In this document: positions 16,629-25,129 of the stretch, piece by piece
Layout of the letters: the number at the start of each line of letters is the position of its first letter
Position numbering within the stretch: position 1 is the stretch's first letter
Notes under the pieces: generated by a model
What the model was told of the DNA's origin: nothing
Seen by the model: only the letters and a program-made list of their open reading frames with translations
Database searches by the model: none
NCBI RefSeq assembly: GCF_024273235.1
Contig: NZ_JANBVH010000039.1
Span: forward strand, 1 to 37,730
From: Sphingomonas faeni
GTDB taxonomy: Bacteria > Pseudomonadota > Alphaproteobacteria > Sphingomonadales > Sphingomonadaceae
DNA: 37,730 nucleotides
Direction of reading: 5' to 3'
Program-made: the position numbers and the translations under genes

Positions 16629-19600
16629 ATGACGAAACCTTGGCAATTCCGGCAGAATCTCTCCGGTCTCGCGATCGCGCTCTGCACCGTGACGCCCGCT
16701 GTCGCGCAGACGAGTGCCGGGACCGAGACGACACCGCCGACCCCGCAGGCCGAGGTCGATCCCGAAATCCTCGTCACCGGTTCCCGGGTCGCGCGCAATG
16801 GCTTCCAGGCGCCGACTCCGGTCACGGTCCTGACGCGGGAGGAGATCCAGAACTCGTCGCCGTCGAACAACATCGCCGATTTCGTCAACCAGCTGCCCGC
16901 GCTGGCCGGCTCGACGCGCCCCGCCAATTCGCGCCTGAACCTGTCGAGCGGACAGGCCGGTATCAATGCACTGAACCTGCGCAACCTCGGCGAAATCCGC
17001 ACCCTCGTCCTGCTCGACGGCCGTCGTTCGGTCGGCTCGACGATCACTGGGCTGGTCGACGTCAACACCATTCCCCAGGCGCTGGTGAAGAGCGTCGAGG
17101 TCGTCACCGGCGGTGCCTCCGCGGCGTACGGATCGGACGCGGTGGCGGGTGTCGTCAACTTCGTCCTCGACAAGAAATACGAAGGGCTGAAGGTCTCGAT
17201 CGACAGCGGCATCACCGACAAGGGCGATGGCCAGAACTACTCGCTGAGCGTGGCCGGCGGCATGGCGTTCGGCAGCGACGATCGCGGCCGTATCCTCCTG
17301 TCGGCCGAGGTCGCGCACCGCGATGGCATCTTCGAGGTCGATCGCGACTGGAACGCGACCGGCTATGTGCGGATCACCAACCCTGCCTATGATGCCACCA
17401 CCAACTCCAGCGTCCCGCAGTTCCTGATTCGTCGCCAGGTGGGCGCGGCAAACTCTACGCCGGGCGGACTCGTCACCGGATCGGCCGGCGGCACGGCGAA
17501 CCGGCTGCGCGGGCTGTATTTCGGTCAGGGCGGCGCGGTGCAGCAGTTCCAGTACGGCGCGCTGACCTTTCCCTCGCCGACCGGCAGCGCCGCACCGACG
17601 CTGACCCAGGGCGGCGACTGGCAGGTCAATGATTCGGGCCGCCGAATCGGCCTGGATCCCCGGGACGACCGCCACGGCGTCTTCGGACGCGTGAGCTACG
17701 ACATCGGCGAGGGGATCTCGCTGTTCGCGGAAGGGGCGTATAATCGCCAAGCGGTGCTGTTCAACGCCGGGCCGAACTTGGCGACGGGCGTCGCGCTCAC
17801 CGCCACAGGCTGCGGCACGGCGGCGACCTCGGCGAGCGCGCCGCTGACCTGCAACGCGTTCCTCTACAACACGCTCGGCCGCGCGGCGTTGACCGGGATC
17901 ACCAGCGTGACGGTCGCGACGACCGCCGCCGACCTCCCCTATCGCGCGGTCAGCAACCGGCGCGAGGTGCAGCGCTACGTGATCGGCGCCGAGGGCCGGG
18001 CGGAGGTGTTCGGCAAGCCCGCGACGTGGAACCTGTATGGGCAATATGGCCGCGCCGACCTGCGCGAACAGCTGCGCGACGTGATGAACATCACCCGCAT
18101 GAACAACGCCACCGCCGCGGTCTTCGCACCGGCCGGCAACACCGGGGGCTATGCGGCGGGATCGATCCAGTGCCTCGTCAACGTCGACGCGAACACGGCC
18201 AACGACGACCGGGCGTGCGTGCCGCTCAACCGTCTCGGGGTCGGCGTCGCGAATGCCTCGGCGATCGGCTACGTCCTCGGCAACCCCTACCGCGACGAAC
18301 TGGTCGAGCAGTACAACGCCGCCGCCAACGTCTCGCTGACGCCGTTCGCGACCTGGGCGGGCGACGTCAGCGTCGCGGTCGGTGCGGAATATCGCAAAGA
18401 ACAGATCAGCGGCTTCGTTCCCGCCGAGTTCCAGCCGCTCTCGACCGTGGATGCCAACGGCCGACCGACCACGACGAACCGCTGGTCGGTCGGCAACTAT
18501 CTGCCCACCAATGGCAGCTACACGGTGAAGGAGGCCTATCTCGAGACGGTCGTCCCCTTGGGCCTCGGGCTCGAATTCAACGGCGCGGCGCGCGCGACGC
18601 GCTATTCGACCGCCGGCTATGTCACCACTTGGAAGGCCGGCGCGACGTGGCAGCCGATCGAGGACATCCGCCTGCGGGTGACCCGCTCGCGCGACATCCG
18701 CGCACCCAATCTCAACGAACTCTATGCGGCGGGTTCGGCCAACAGCGATTCGGTGCGCAACCCCGCTTATACCAACGACGGCGCGAACGGTCCGGCGACC
18801 TTCGGCTATTCGGCGGTCGTCACCGGCAATCTGAACCTGCGCCCCGAAAAGTCGGATTCGTGGAACATCGGCGGCGTCCTCACGCCGCGCTTCCTGCCGG
18901 GCTTCAATCTCGCCGTCGATTATTTCCGGATCGACGTGAAGGATGCGATCAGCAGTTTCGCCGCGCAGGACATCATCAACCTGTGCTTCCAAGGGCAGCA
19001 GCAGTTCTGCGATGCCTACACCGTCGATCCCGCGCGCTCGACGCCCGGCCAGCCTTACTACCAGTTCCGCAGCCAGCCGTTCAACGCGGCCAGCCAGCTG
19101 GTGCGCGGCATCGACATCGATGGATCGTACCGCCTGCCGTTGAATGCGATCGTCGGGACGGCAGAGGGCGCGATCACGTTGCGCGGGGTGGCGACGCGCT
19201 ACATCGAGAACCGGTTCGACAGCGGCGTGCCGACCAACGCGGTGCTCAACACCGTCGGCGTGAACGGCGGGCAGACGAGCACGCCCAAGTGGATCTACCG
19301 CTTCAGCGCGACCTACGACACGCCGCGCTTCGCGATCACGGGCGTCGGTCGCGGCGTGAGTTCGGGCAAGTACGTCGCCAATGGGATCGAATGCCAGACG
19401 ACCTGTCCGGTCTCGACCACGCAGTTCCCGACCTATGACGACAACCATGTGTCGGGGCTGTTCTACGCCGATCTGAACCTGACGGCGAAGATCAGCATGG
19501 GCGGCGCCGACGCGCAGATGTTCGTCAACGTCACCAACGTGTTCGATCGCTGGCCGTTGCTGGTGCCGGAGACCGGGCTGGCCGCGAACAGCACCTATTC

Positions 19601-19652
19601 GGACCTGCTGGGTCGCGCCTTCCGCGTCGGGATCCGGATGGAGACGCGGTAG
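16629..19652 (+). CDS. TonB-dependent outer-membrane receptor
   Basis: A 1007-residue receptor for energy-driven uptake through the outer membrane. The signal peptide ends near AVAQ (about residue 25), followed by a TonB-box-like EILVTGSR. The plug domain (about 40-170) contains VLLDGRRSVGS and VEVVTGGASAAYGSDAVAGVVNF when read on, the pattern of the large sphingomonad/Xanthomonad nutrient receptors. The barrel ends in an aromatic-poor but typical strand FRVGIRMETR. The ATG at 16629 is chosen because it begins the signal peptide. It is divergent from the acylase operon and shares the LysR-box region, so it probably imports that operon's substrate. No iron-uptake genes are near. Confidence 0.92.
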   Translation: MTKPWQFRQNLSGLAIALCTVTPAVAQTSAGTETTPPTPQAEVDPEILVTGSRVARNGFQAPTPVTVLTREEIQNSSPSNNIADFVNQLPALAGSTRPANSRLNLSSGQAGINALNLRNLGEIRTLVLLDGRRSVGSTITGLVDVNTIPQALVKSVEVVTGGASAAYGSDAVAGVVNFVLDKKYEGLKVSIDSGITDKGDGQNYSLSVAGGMAFGSDDRGRILLSAEVAHRDGIFEVDRDWNATGYVRITNPAYDATTNSSVPQFLIRRQVGAANSTPGGLVTGSAGGTANRLRGLYFGQGGAVQQFQYGALTFPSPTGSAAPTLTQGGDWQVNDSGRRIGLDPRDDRHGVFGRVSYDIGEGISLFAEGAYNRQAVLFNAGPNLATGVALTATGCGTAATSASAPLTCNAFLYNTLGRAALTGITSVTVATTAADLPYRAVSNRREVQRYVIGAEGRAEVFGKPATWNLYGQYGRADLREQLRDVMNITRMNNATAAVFAPAGNTGGYAAGSIQCLVNVDANTANDDRACVPLNRLGVGVANASAIGYVLGNPYRDELVEQYNAAANVSLTPFATWAGDVSVAVGAEYRKEQISGFVPAEFQPLSTVDANGRPTTTNRWSVGNYLPTNGSYTVKEAYLETVVPLGLGLEFNGAARATRYSTAGYVTTWKAGATWQPIEDIRLRVTRSRDIRAPNLNELYAAGSANSDSVRNPAYTNDGANGPATFGYSAVVTGNLNLRPEKSDSWNIGGVLTPRFLPGFNLAVDYFRIDVKDAISSFAAQDIINLCFQGQQQFCDAYTVDPARSTPGQPYYQFRSQPFNAASQLVRGIDIDGSYRLPLNAIVGTAEGAITLRGVATRYIENRFDSGVPTNAVLNTVGVNGGQTSTPKWIYRFSATYDTPRFAITGVGRGVSSGKYVANGIECQTTCPVSTTQFPTYDDNHVSGLFYADLNLTAKISMGGADAQMFVNVTNVFDRWPLLVPETGLAANSTYSDLLGRAFRVGIRMETR

Positions 19653-19685
19653 AGAAGGCGCGCGCGGATCGATCGGCGCGCGACC

Positions 19686-20864
19686 CTATTCGTCGATCCC
19701 GAAGTTCAGCCCGCGCGACAGGCTGGGGTCGACGACCGCGACGACGAAATACGCCCCAAGCTGCTTGATCCGCTGCACCCAGCCTGTGTTCGCCTTGTAC
19801 AGCGCCTTGGTCACCTCGGTCGATTTCGCCACTTCGCCGTCGATATATCCCCGGACATGCGCCGCGAACGCCACGTCCTCGATCCGCAGCATCAGTTCGA
19901 GGTTGATGAACAGACTGCGCATGTCGAAGTTCGCCGAGCCGATATGGACCGCGTCGTCGATCACGTAGAGCTTCGTATGCAGCTTGGTCGGCTGGTATTC
20001 GAACACCCGCACGCCCTTGCGCAACAATCCCGCATAGGTGAACCGCGCGGCGGCGATCGTCGCGTTGTTGTCCGATTTGCTCGCAGTGACGATCCGCACG
20101 TCCGCCTGCCGACGCCCGGCCTTGTCGAGCCGGCGCAGCAGCGCGGGGCTGGGCGTGAAATAGCCGGCGATGATGTCGATCCGTCGTCCGGCGCGCATGT
20201 CGTCGCGCACCGCGCGCGCCCAGGGCGACAGTTTCCGCGTCGGTCCGCCGATCAGCCACCGTGTTGTGCCCCTGGTCTCGCTCCAGCGCGACAGCGCGGC
20301 ATTCAGTCGGCGCAGCTTGCCCTTCGGCTCGTGGATCCAGTCCTTCAGCGCGTCGAAATACCCGGCCAGCCGTCCCGCCGCCGGCCCCTCGACCAGCAAC
20401 CCGAGATCGCGCCAAGCCTGTTCGGCGGCGGTGCCGAAATAATCATCCTCGATGTTGAAGCCGCCGATGATGATCCGCGTTTCGTCGGCGAGTGCGAGCT
20501 TCTGGTGGTTGCGCAGCAGATAGCGGCGACCGAAGCGTGCGGAGAACCGGCAGACCGAGATGCCGACGGTTTCCAGCGGTTCGAAGAACGCGTCGGGGGC
20601 ATCGTCGCTGCCGAAGCCGTCGACGATCAGCGCGACGTCGACCCCGCGCTTGGCGGCGGCGATGAGCGCGGCGTTGACGCGCTTGCCCGACTCGTCGTCG
20701 GCGTAGATGTAATAGAGTATGCGCAGGGTGCGCTCGGCGCCGTCGATCAGCGCGAGCACCGCGTCGAGGCGGCGCGGGCCCGTATCGAGCAGCGTCATCT
20801 GGTTGCCGTCGACGGCGAAAGTCGGCTGGTCTTCGGGATCGTCCATGCGGCGCGTGATGGACAT
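19686..20864 (-). CDS. Phospholipase D-family protein (cardiolipin synthase-like)
   Basis: A 392-residue protein with two HKD phosphatidyltransferase motifs: NHQKLALADETRIIIGG (first half) and LHTKLYVIDDAVHIGSANFD (second half). These catalyse transfer through a phosphohistidine intermediate; cardiolipin synthase or a related phospholipid or DNA phosphodiesterase is plausible. It lacks the N-terminal membrane helices of ClsA, so it is closer to the ClsB type. The start is unsure: the ATG at 20864 has no clear ribosome-binding site, and a TTG at 20882 with GGAG upstream would add six residues. It converges on the TonB receptor gene. Confidence 0.85.
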   Translation of the reverse strand: MSITRRMDDPEDQPTFAVDGNQMTLLDTGPRRLDAVLALIDGAERTLRILYYIYADDESGKRVNAALIAAAKRGVDVALIVDGFGSDDAPDAFFEPLETVGISVCRFSARFGRRYLLRNHQKLALADETRIIIGGFNIEDDYFGTAAEQAWRDLGLLVEGPAAGRLAGYFDALKDWIHEPKGKLRRLNAALSRWSETRGTTRWLIGGPTRKLSPWARAVRDDMRAGRRIDIIAGYFTPSPALLRRLDKAGRRQADVRIVTASKSDNNATIAAARFTYAGLLRKGVRVFEYQPTKLHTKLYVIDDAVHIGSANFDMRSLFINLELMLRIEDVAFAAHVRGYIDGEVAKSTEVTKALYKANTGWVQRIKQLGAYFVVAVVDPSLSRGLNFGIDE

Positions 20865-20920
20865 GGGGGGCGTCGGTGGCAACCCGCAGGGGGCTCCATG
20901 ACGCGGGGGCGGCGGATTTC

Positions 20921-20949
20921 TTGACTTTGCGGGCTACCCCCCGTAGGCG
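20921..20949 (+). promoter_or_regulatory. rpoZ promoter (TTGACT-N17-TAGGCG)
   Basis: TTGACT (20921-20926) and TAGGCG (20944-20949) are 17 bases apart, leaving a short leader before the rpoZ ATG. The pattern matches the promoters before tRNA-Gln and at the right end of the window. Confidence 0.62.
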
Positions 20950-20987
20950 ACGCATTCTCATTCTATCGTTGTTACGAAGGAAGCCGC

Positions 20988-21332
20988 ATGGCGCGCGTTA
21001 CCGTCGAGGATTGTGTCGACAAGATCCCCAACCGGTTCGACCTGGTGTTGTTCGCGGCCCAGCGTGCGCGCCAGATTTCGGGCGGCGCAGAGCTGACGCT
21101 CGACCGCGACCGCGACAAGAACCCGGTCGTCGCGCTGCGCGAGATCGCCGACGAGAACGTCAAGCCGGCGCATCTCAAGGAACAGGTCATCCAGGGCCTG
21201 CAGAAGGTGCGCGTCGACGATGACGACGAAGTCGATGCCGTCGGCAGCCTGGCCGCTTCGGCCGAAGCACTGCGGCTTACCGCTGCCGCGCCGCCGCGGA
21301 ACCAGAATCTGGGTGCGGATTACGAGGGTTGA
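20988..21332 (+). CDS. rpoZ: DNA-directed RNA polymerase omega subunit
   Basis: A 114-residue protein beginning MARVTVEDCVDKIPNRFDLV, the diagnostic omega start, followed by AAQRARQISGG and NPVVALREIAD. It assists RNA polymerase assembly through the beta-prime subunit and in proteobacteria contributes to the ppGpp binding site. The acidic C-terminal tail (VRVDDDDEVDAVG) and extra residues are usual in alphaproteobacteria. It is preceded by AAGGAAG and a good promoter, and followed by a terminator at 21438. Confidence 0.97.
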   Translation: MARVTVEDCVDKIPNRFDLVLFAAQRARQISGGAELTLDRDRDKNPVVALREIADENVKPAHLKEQVIQGLQKVRVDDDDEVDAVGSLAASAEALRLTAAAPPRNQNLGADYEG

Positions 21333-21437
21333 GGCAGCGGGATTAGCGAAAGCTAATCCGCGGCTCGGCCGAAACCCCGGCCGGCGGGCATCGCCCGACC
21401 GACGACACGGCTTCGCTGCGGCGCGTGAAACAGAGAG

Positions 21438-21468
21438 AGCCCGTGGACCCAAGTCCGCGGGCTTTTTC
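21438..21468 (+). terminator. Rho-independent terminator of rpoZ
   Basis: An 11-bp stem (AGCCCGTGGAC / GTCCGCGGGCT, one G-T pair) with a 4-base loop is followed by five T residues. It lies about 105 bases after rpoZ. Confidence 0.8.
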
Positions 21469-21472
21469 TATA

Positions 21473-21494
21473 CCCTCTCCCTGAGGGGAGAGGG
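21473..21494. repeat. Short palindromic repeat CCCTCTCCC-TGAG-GGGAGAGGG
   Basis: A perfect 9-bp inverted repeat with a 4-base loop, followed by GGGCCCGCGGCGACTTCGCC. It resembles dispersed intergenic repeats of sphingomonads, but its genome copy number cannot be seen here. Confidence 0.55.
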
Positions 21495-21560
21495 AAGGGG
21501 CCCGCGGCGACTTCGCCGTGGGAAGGGTGAGGGCACGCGTGATGTGGTCGGGCCGTTCGT

Positions 21561-21754
21561 CATTCCCGCGGAGGCGGGAACCCATATTGGCTAGCCTCTC
21601 GTAGATCGCGACCGCCTGAGCATATGGATCCCCGCCTGCGCGGGGATGACGAAGCTGCGGGTTGTGGATCATCATTTCAAACTGGCGAACTACCCCCCTT
21701 TGTTCTCCCGCGAAGGCGGGAGCCCAGTCTGGATCCCCGCCTTCGCGGGGAAAC
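21561..21754. repeat. Two copies of a CCCGC-GAA-GGCGGG / CCCCGC-CTTC-GCGGGG palindromic repeat
   Basis: Copy one has palindromes at 21561-21583 and 21628-21647. Copy two has them at about 21704-21722 and 21732-21752. Each copy pairs a CCCGC-GGCGGG hairpin with an ATCCCCGC-GCGGGGA hairpin, a common mobile-like intergenic repeat in Sphingomonas and relatives. The remainder of the 549-base gap 21333-21881 shows no gene. Confidence 0.65.
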
Positions 21755-21867
21755 ATGCTTATGCTTCATCCCAGCCGCATCGCTTGCGACTACCCTGAGG
21801 TAGAGCGCCACGGCAAAACCGTGTCGTCAGTCGTTGCTGCGCAACGCTGGCCAGGCTTTCGACTTAT

Positions 21868-21890
21868 CCGAAATAGCTCTGCTATTTCGG
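21868..21890 (-). other. Perfect hairpin over the rlmE stop codon
   Basis: CCGAAATAGC and GCTATTTCGG pair perfectly around a 3-base loop, and the rlmE stop codon lies inside the stem. There is no T-run on the minus strand, so this is not a standard terminator; it may protect the mRNA 3' end. Confidence 0.45.
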
Positions 21891-22553
21891 GTCTCGGCCT
21901 TTAAACCCCTGCGCAACAACAAACCACTCGACCGACCCCTTCCGGCTCGCCGGCGGTTTCGCATGCTTCACCGTCTTGAAGTTCCGCTTCATCTCCGCGA
22001 CCAGCTCGGAATCAGCCCCACCAGCGAACACCTTCGACACGAAGGTCCCACCCGGCTCCAGTACCTCGCACGCAAAGTGCAGCGCCGTCTCGACCAGCGC
22101 CATCGTTCGCAAGGCATCGGTCTGCGGATGCCCGACCGTGTTCGCCGCCATGTCCGACAGCACCAGGTCCGGTGCGCCGCCCAGCGCCTCGATCAGCTTC
22201 CCCGGTGCGGCATCGTCGAGGAAATCCATCTCGAAGATCGTCACGCCCTCGATCGGATCGACCGGGAGCAGGTCGATGCCCACGACGGTCGCCTTGGGGA
22301 TCCGGCGCCGGATCACCTGCGCCCAGCCGCCCGGCGCAAGGCCGAGATCGACCACGCGCTTTGATCCCCGGATCAGCTCGAACCGCTCGTCCAGCTCGAT
22401 CAGCTTGTACGCCGCCCGGCTGCGATACCCGTCGGCCTTCGCACGCTTCACATACGGATCGTTCAGCTGCCGCTCGAGCCACCGCGTCGATTGCGCGGTC
22501 CGCTTCCGTGCGGTGAGAACGCGGACATGACCGCCGGAACCGCCGCGGCTCAT
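21882..22553 (-). CDS. rlmE: 23S rRNA (uridine-2552-2'-O)-methyltransferase
   Basis: A 223-residue SAM-dependent RrmJ/FtsJ methyltransferase that modifies U2552 of the 23S A-loop late in 50S assembly. The K-D-K-E tetrad context is visible: AAYKLIELDE, the SAM motif DLGLAPGGWAQV, SDMAANTVG and FVSKVFAG. The basic N-terminal extension (RVLTARKRTAQSTRW) is normal for alphaproteobacteria. The ATG overlaps the stop of ppx/gppA (ATGA), so the two are translated as a unit. Confidence 0.95.
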   Translation of the reverse strand: MSRGGSGGHVRVLTARKRTAQSTRWLERQLNDPYVKRAKADGYRSRAAYKLIELDERFELIRGSKRVVDLGLAPGGWAQVIRRRIPKATVVGIDLLPVDPIEGVTIFEMDFLDDAAPGKLIEALGGAPDLVLSDMAANTVGHPQTDALRTMALVETALHFACEVLEPGGTFVSKVFAGGADSELVAEMKRNFKTVKHAKPPASRKGSVEWFVVAQGFKGRDPK

Positions 22554-23614
22554 GCCGTCGCTCCCGTGGCTTTGCCGGGCTTGGGCGAGCCCATCAGGCC
22601 GCGCAGTATGCCTTCGCGAATACCGCGGTCAGCGATGCCGAGCCGTTCGGCGGGCCACAAATCCATGATTGTCTCCAGAATGGCACAGCCCGCGACCACC
22701 AGGTCGGCGCGCTCGTTGCCGATGCACGGCAGCTTGGCGCGCTCCGTGATCGACATATGGGAAAGGTCGGCGCTGATCCGCCGCATCGCCGACGCGGGTA
22801 CGATCAGCCCGTCGACCACTGACCGGTCGTAATGGCTGAGCCCGAGATGCACGCTACCGAGAGTCGTCACCGTGCCGCTGGTGCCGAGCAACCGCGGCCG
22901 CTCGATATGCCGGGGCAGGCGGCTCGCAAACCCCGCGAAACTGTCCGCGACGACCTGCCGCATCTTCGCATACGCAGCGCGCCTACCGTCCTCACCCTCG
23001 CCACCGCCGGCGTGCTCGGTCAGCGACACCACGCCCCATGGCGCCGAATGCCAGTCGAGCACGGTCGGAACAGGCGTCGAGGTATCGATCAGCACCAGCT
23101 CGGTCGATCCGCCGCCGATATCGAACACGAGCGCGGGATCCTCCCCCGGCTCGATCAGCGCGTGACACCCGAGCACGGCTAGCCGCGCCTCTTCCTCGGC
23201 GGAAATGATGTCGAGGTGGATGCCCGTCTCGGCCAGTGCGCGCGCGACGAAGTCGGGCCCGTTCGACGCCTGCCGACAGGCCTCCGTCGCGACCGATCGC
23301 GCCAGCGTGACGTTGCGGCGCTGGAGCTTGTCCGAACACACGCGCAAAGCGGCGATCGTCCGCTCGATCGCCGCGTCGCTTAGCTTGCCGGTCGACGCCA
23401 GGCCTTCGCCAAGCCGGACGATTCGCGAGAACGCGTCGATCACCGCGAAGCCGCCAGCCTGGGGTCGCGCGATCAGCAATCTGCAATTGTTGGTGCCAAG
23501 ATCGAGCGCGGCAAACGCCTGCGCATCGGCCCACCGCCCACGAGAGGGCCGGGTTGCCGCCGGACGGGCAGGACTACCCTGCCGGAACGGCATTCGGGCG
23601 GAAACATCCCCCAT
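22550..23614 (-). CDS. Ppx/GppA family exopolyphosphatase / pppGpp phosphohydrolase
   Basis: A 354-residue member of the sugar kinase/actin-like ATPase fold. Phosphate-binding motifs are FAALDLGTNNCRLLIA near the N-terminus and VFDIGGGSTELVL in the middle, with the catalytic glutamate in ISAEEEARLAVLG. It lacks the long C-terminal HD-like extension of E. coli Ppx, giving the short alphaproteobacterial form. It should degrade polyphosphate and/or convert pppGpp to ppGpp; sequence alone does not decide. rlmE follows with a 4-base overlap. The start at 23614 has a weak ribosome-binding site, and an internal ATG seven codons in is possible. Confidence 0.9.
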   Translation of the reverse strand: MGDVSARMPFRQGSPARPAATRPSRGRWADAQAFAALDLGTNNCRLLIARPQAGGFAVIDAFSRIVRLGEGLASTGKLSDAAIERTIAALRVCSDKLQRRNVTLARSVATEACRQASNGPDFVARALAETGIHLDIISAEEEARLAVLGCHALIEPGEDPALVFDIGGGSTELVLIDTSTPVPTVLDWHSAPWGVVSLTEHAGGGEGEDGRRAAYAKMRQVVADSFAGFASRLPRHIERPRLLGTSGTVTTLGSVHLGLSHYDRSVVDGLIVPASAMRRISADLSHMSITERAKLPCIGNERADLVVAGCAILETIMDLWPAERLGIADRGIREGILRGLMGSPKPGKATGATA

Positions 23615-23736
23615 CGCCGTAAAACTCGCTATCTATGTCTGCCGCCGCGGGAAAATACCCGCCCGGTGCTTGATCACGAATGTAGCGCGGCGGCGCGATT
23701 ACGCAAGCGACGTGGCACATCGGCAACATCTTGGCG

Positions 23737-23765
23737 TTGACAGCGCCAAACCGCCCGCCTAGATC
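23737..23765 (+). promoter_or_regulatory. tRNA-Gln promoter (TTGACA-N17-TAGATC)
   Basis: A consensus -35 TTGACA (23737-23742) and TAGATC (23760-23765) are spaced by 17 bases. The predicted start is about 6-7 bases before the tRNA. Confidence 0.78.
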
Positions 23766-23778
23766 GCGCCCTCGCTGA

Positions 23779-23852
23779 TGCCCCGTCGTCTAATGGTAAG
23801 ACTGCGGTTTCTGATACCGCCTATTGAGGTTCGAATCCTCACGGGGCATCCA
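23779..23852 (+). tRNA. tRNA-Gln (anticodon CTG)
   Basis: A 74-nt cloverleaf can be drawn: acceptor TGCCCCG/CGGGGCA, D arm GTCT..AGAC, anticodon arm GCGGT-TTCTGAT-ACCGC giving anticodon CTG (glutamine, codon CAG), T arm TGAGG-TTCGAAT-CCTCA, and encoded TCCA at the 3' end. The last 16 bases of the gene form the left half of an 18-bp repeat created by integration of the neighbouring element, and the tRNA remains intact. Confidence 0.95.
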
Positions 23853-23854
23853 GC
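23837..23854 (+). repeat. attL, 18-bp core CCTCACGGGGCATCCAGC
   Basis: The 3' end of tRNA-Gln plus two bases is repeated exactly at 34786-34803. It lies 10 bases from the integrase stop codon, the standard arrangement for tyrosine integrases using a tRNA 3' end. Confidence 0.88.
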
Positions 23855-23864
23855 GTTTCTCGGT

Positions 23865-24938
23865 TTACGCAGACTCTGCAGGGGGTTGCGACATAGCCTT
23901 GGCTACCCGGAGAGTCCGGTTAGCCAAAACCATTTCCATTGCTTCGTCAGCCAGATCCGCGCGAGCGCCCGTCCCAGCGTAGCGAAGGTATTCCTTCTCG
24001 GTCTTGTGACCGGTGATAGCCATGCCCTGCTCGTTCGAGCAGCCGGCGTCCTTGCATCGTCGCGCCGCCGACTTGCGTAGGCCATGCGGCGAGCAATGCG
24101 GAAGGCCTGCCGCGATGCAAGCGCGCTTGAACATCCCATAGAAGCCCTTGGGGGTGTACGGTTCGCCCCCCTTGGTCTCCAACAACGTCTCAGCGCCAAG
24201 CGGACCGGCCGCCAGGGCGTCTCGCAGCGGCGGGACCACCGGAACGTCCACTGCGGTGCTGGTCTTGCTCTGGTCGAGCCTAATCCGGCCTTCAGCGATC
24301 GTCTCTTGGGTCATGAACCGGACGTCTCCGCTGCGCTGAGCTCCGTAGAGCAGCATTGCGAAGGCGAGGCGGGGTTTGGTGCCGAGCGGGTGCTTAGCTT
24401 CGAAGGCCTCTAATTCGTCCTCGGTCCACCGATGATAGCCGTCGGACACGGCCTTGGGAGGCTTGGTGTCGCGGACTGGGTCAAAGCCATGCGGGACAAG
24501 TTTGGCGCGACGGGCAATGACGAACAGCTGCGCGAATAGCTTCCGTAGCCGCGCCGCCGCGTGGGGGCGATCGCGCATCAGCGTCATCAGGCGCGCTAGC
24601 CGCTCCGAATCGAACATAAGGATAGGGTCGTCGCCGAACTTCGTTCGCAGCCGTTCCAGGACACCGCGGTAAACCGCTTGGGTCGACGGCCGGAGGTCAA
24701 GGAAGTTGTTATCGGCATAGTAGCGGATGATCACGTCAGAGACGCTGCCAGGCCTCGTGCGGCCGGCGCCGATAGGTGCGGGCTCGGTCGACAGGCATGC
24801 CGCGTACTCGCGCTCAAAGGCCTTCGTGCCGTGTGGTTCTTTGAAGTAGTGAACCGGATAACCGGTTCGGCGGAAACGGTACCGCCGCTTGTCGTGCCGA
24901 TCGACAAAGCTGGAAACGTAGGCGAGCTTCTTCTTCAT
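23865..24938 (-). CDS. int: Tyrosine recombinase (integrase)
   Basis: A 357-residue site-specific recombinase. The catalytic residues can be placed: Arg in YGAQRSGDVRF, Lys in DQSKTSTAVDV, H-x-x-R in SPHGLRKSAA, His in ITGHKT and the nucleophilic Tyr in EKEYLRYAG. An N-terminal arm and core-binding region occupy about the first 160 residues. It faces the tRNA, with its stop 12 bases from the tRNA 3' end, and should integrate and, with an excisionase, excise the element. Its ATG overlaps the stop of the 63-residue gene upstream (ATGA). The gene appears intact. Confidence 0.95.
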   Translation of the reverse strand: MKKKLAYVSSFVDRHDKRRYRFRRTGYPVHYFKEPHGTKAFEREYAACLSTEPAPIGAGRTRPGSVSDVIIRYYADNNFLDLRPSTQAVYRGVLERLRTKFGDDPILMFDSERLARLMTLMRDRPHAAARLRKLFAQLFVIARRAKLVPHGFDPVRDTKPPKAVSDGYHRWTEDELEAFEAKHPLGTKPRLAFAMLLYGAQRSGDVRFMTQETIAEGRIRLDQSKTSTAVDVPVVPPLRDALAAGPLGAETLLETKGGEPYTPKGFYGMFKRACIAAGLPHCSPHGLRKSAARRCKDAGCSNEQGMAITGHKTEKEYLRYAGTGARADLADEAMEMVLANRTLRVAKAMSQPPAESA

Positions 24939-25126
24939 AGCCCACCGAACGCATCGAGACGTGCATCGAGGTCATTATCGGCGATCAGCGGGCGGTCGCC
25001 GGCAGCTGGAACAATCTCCATCGTGCCGTCGGGCCGGATCAGAACGGCCACCTTAACGCCCGCCGCCAGCGCACCTTTAAAGGCGCGAGTCACGTCGCTT
25101 TGATTGAAGGCGGCGCGGCGGCTCAT
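24935..25126 (-). CDS. Small conserved-type protein upstream of integrase
   Basis: A 63-residue protein starting MSRRAAFNQSDVTRAFKGAL and containing AGVKVAVLIRPDGTMEIVP. The pattern of a helix followed by two strands is often seen in short ORFs directly upstream of alphaproteobacterial integrases; function unknown. It overlaps int by four bases and starts 3 bases after the MerR-like gene's stop, so the three genes form one transcription unit. A role as excision or directionality accessory is possible but not shown. Confidence 0.75.
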   Translation of the reverse strand: MSRRAAFNQSDVTRAFKGALAAGVKVAVLIRPDGTMEIVPAAGDRPLIADNDLDARLDAFGGL

Positions 25127-25129
25127 CGA

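Noticed and set aside
21868..21890. rlmE 3' hairpin as a Rho-independent terminator
   Set aside because: There is no T-run after the stem on the coding strand. It is listed only as a hairpin.
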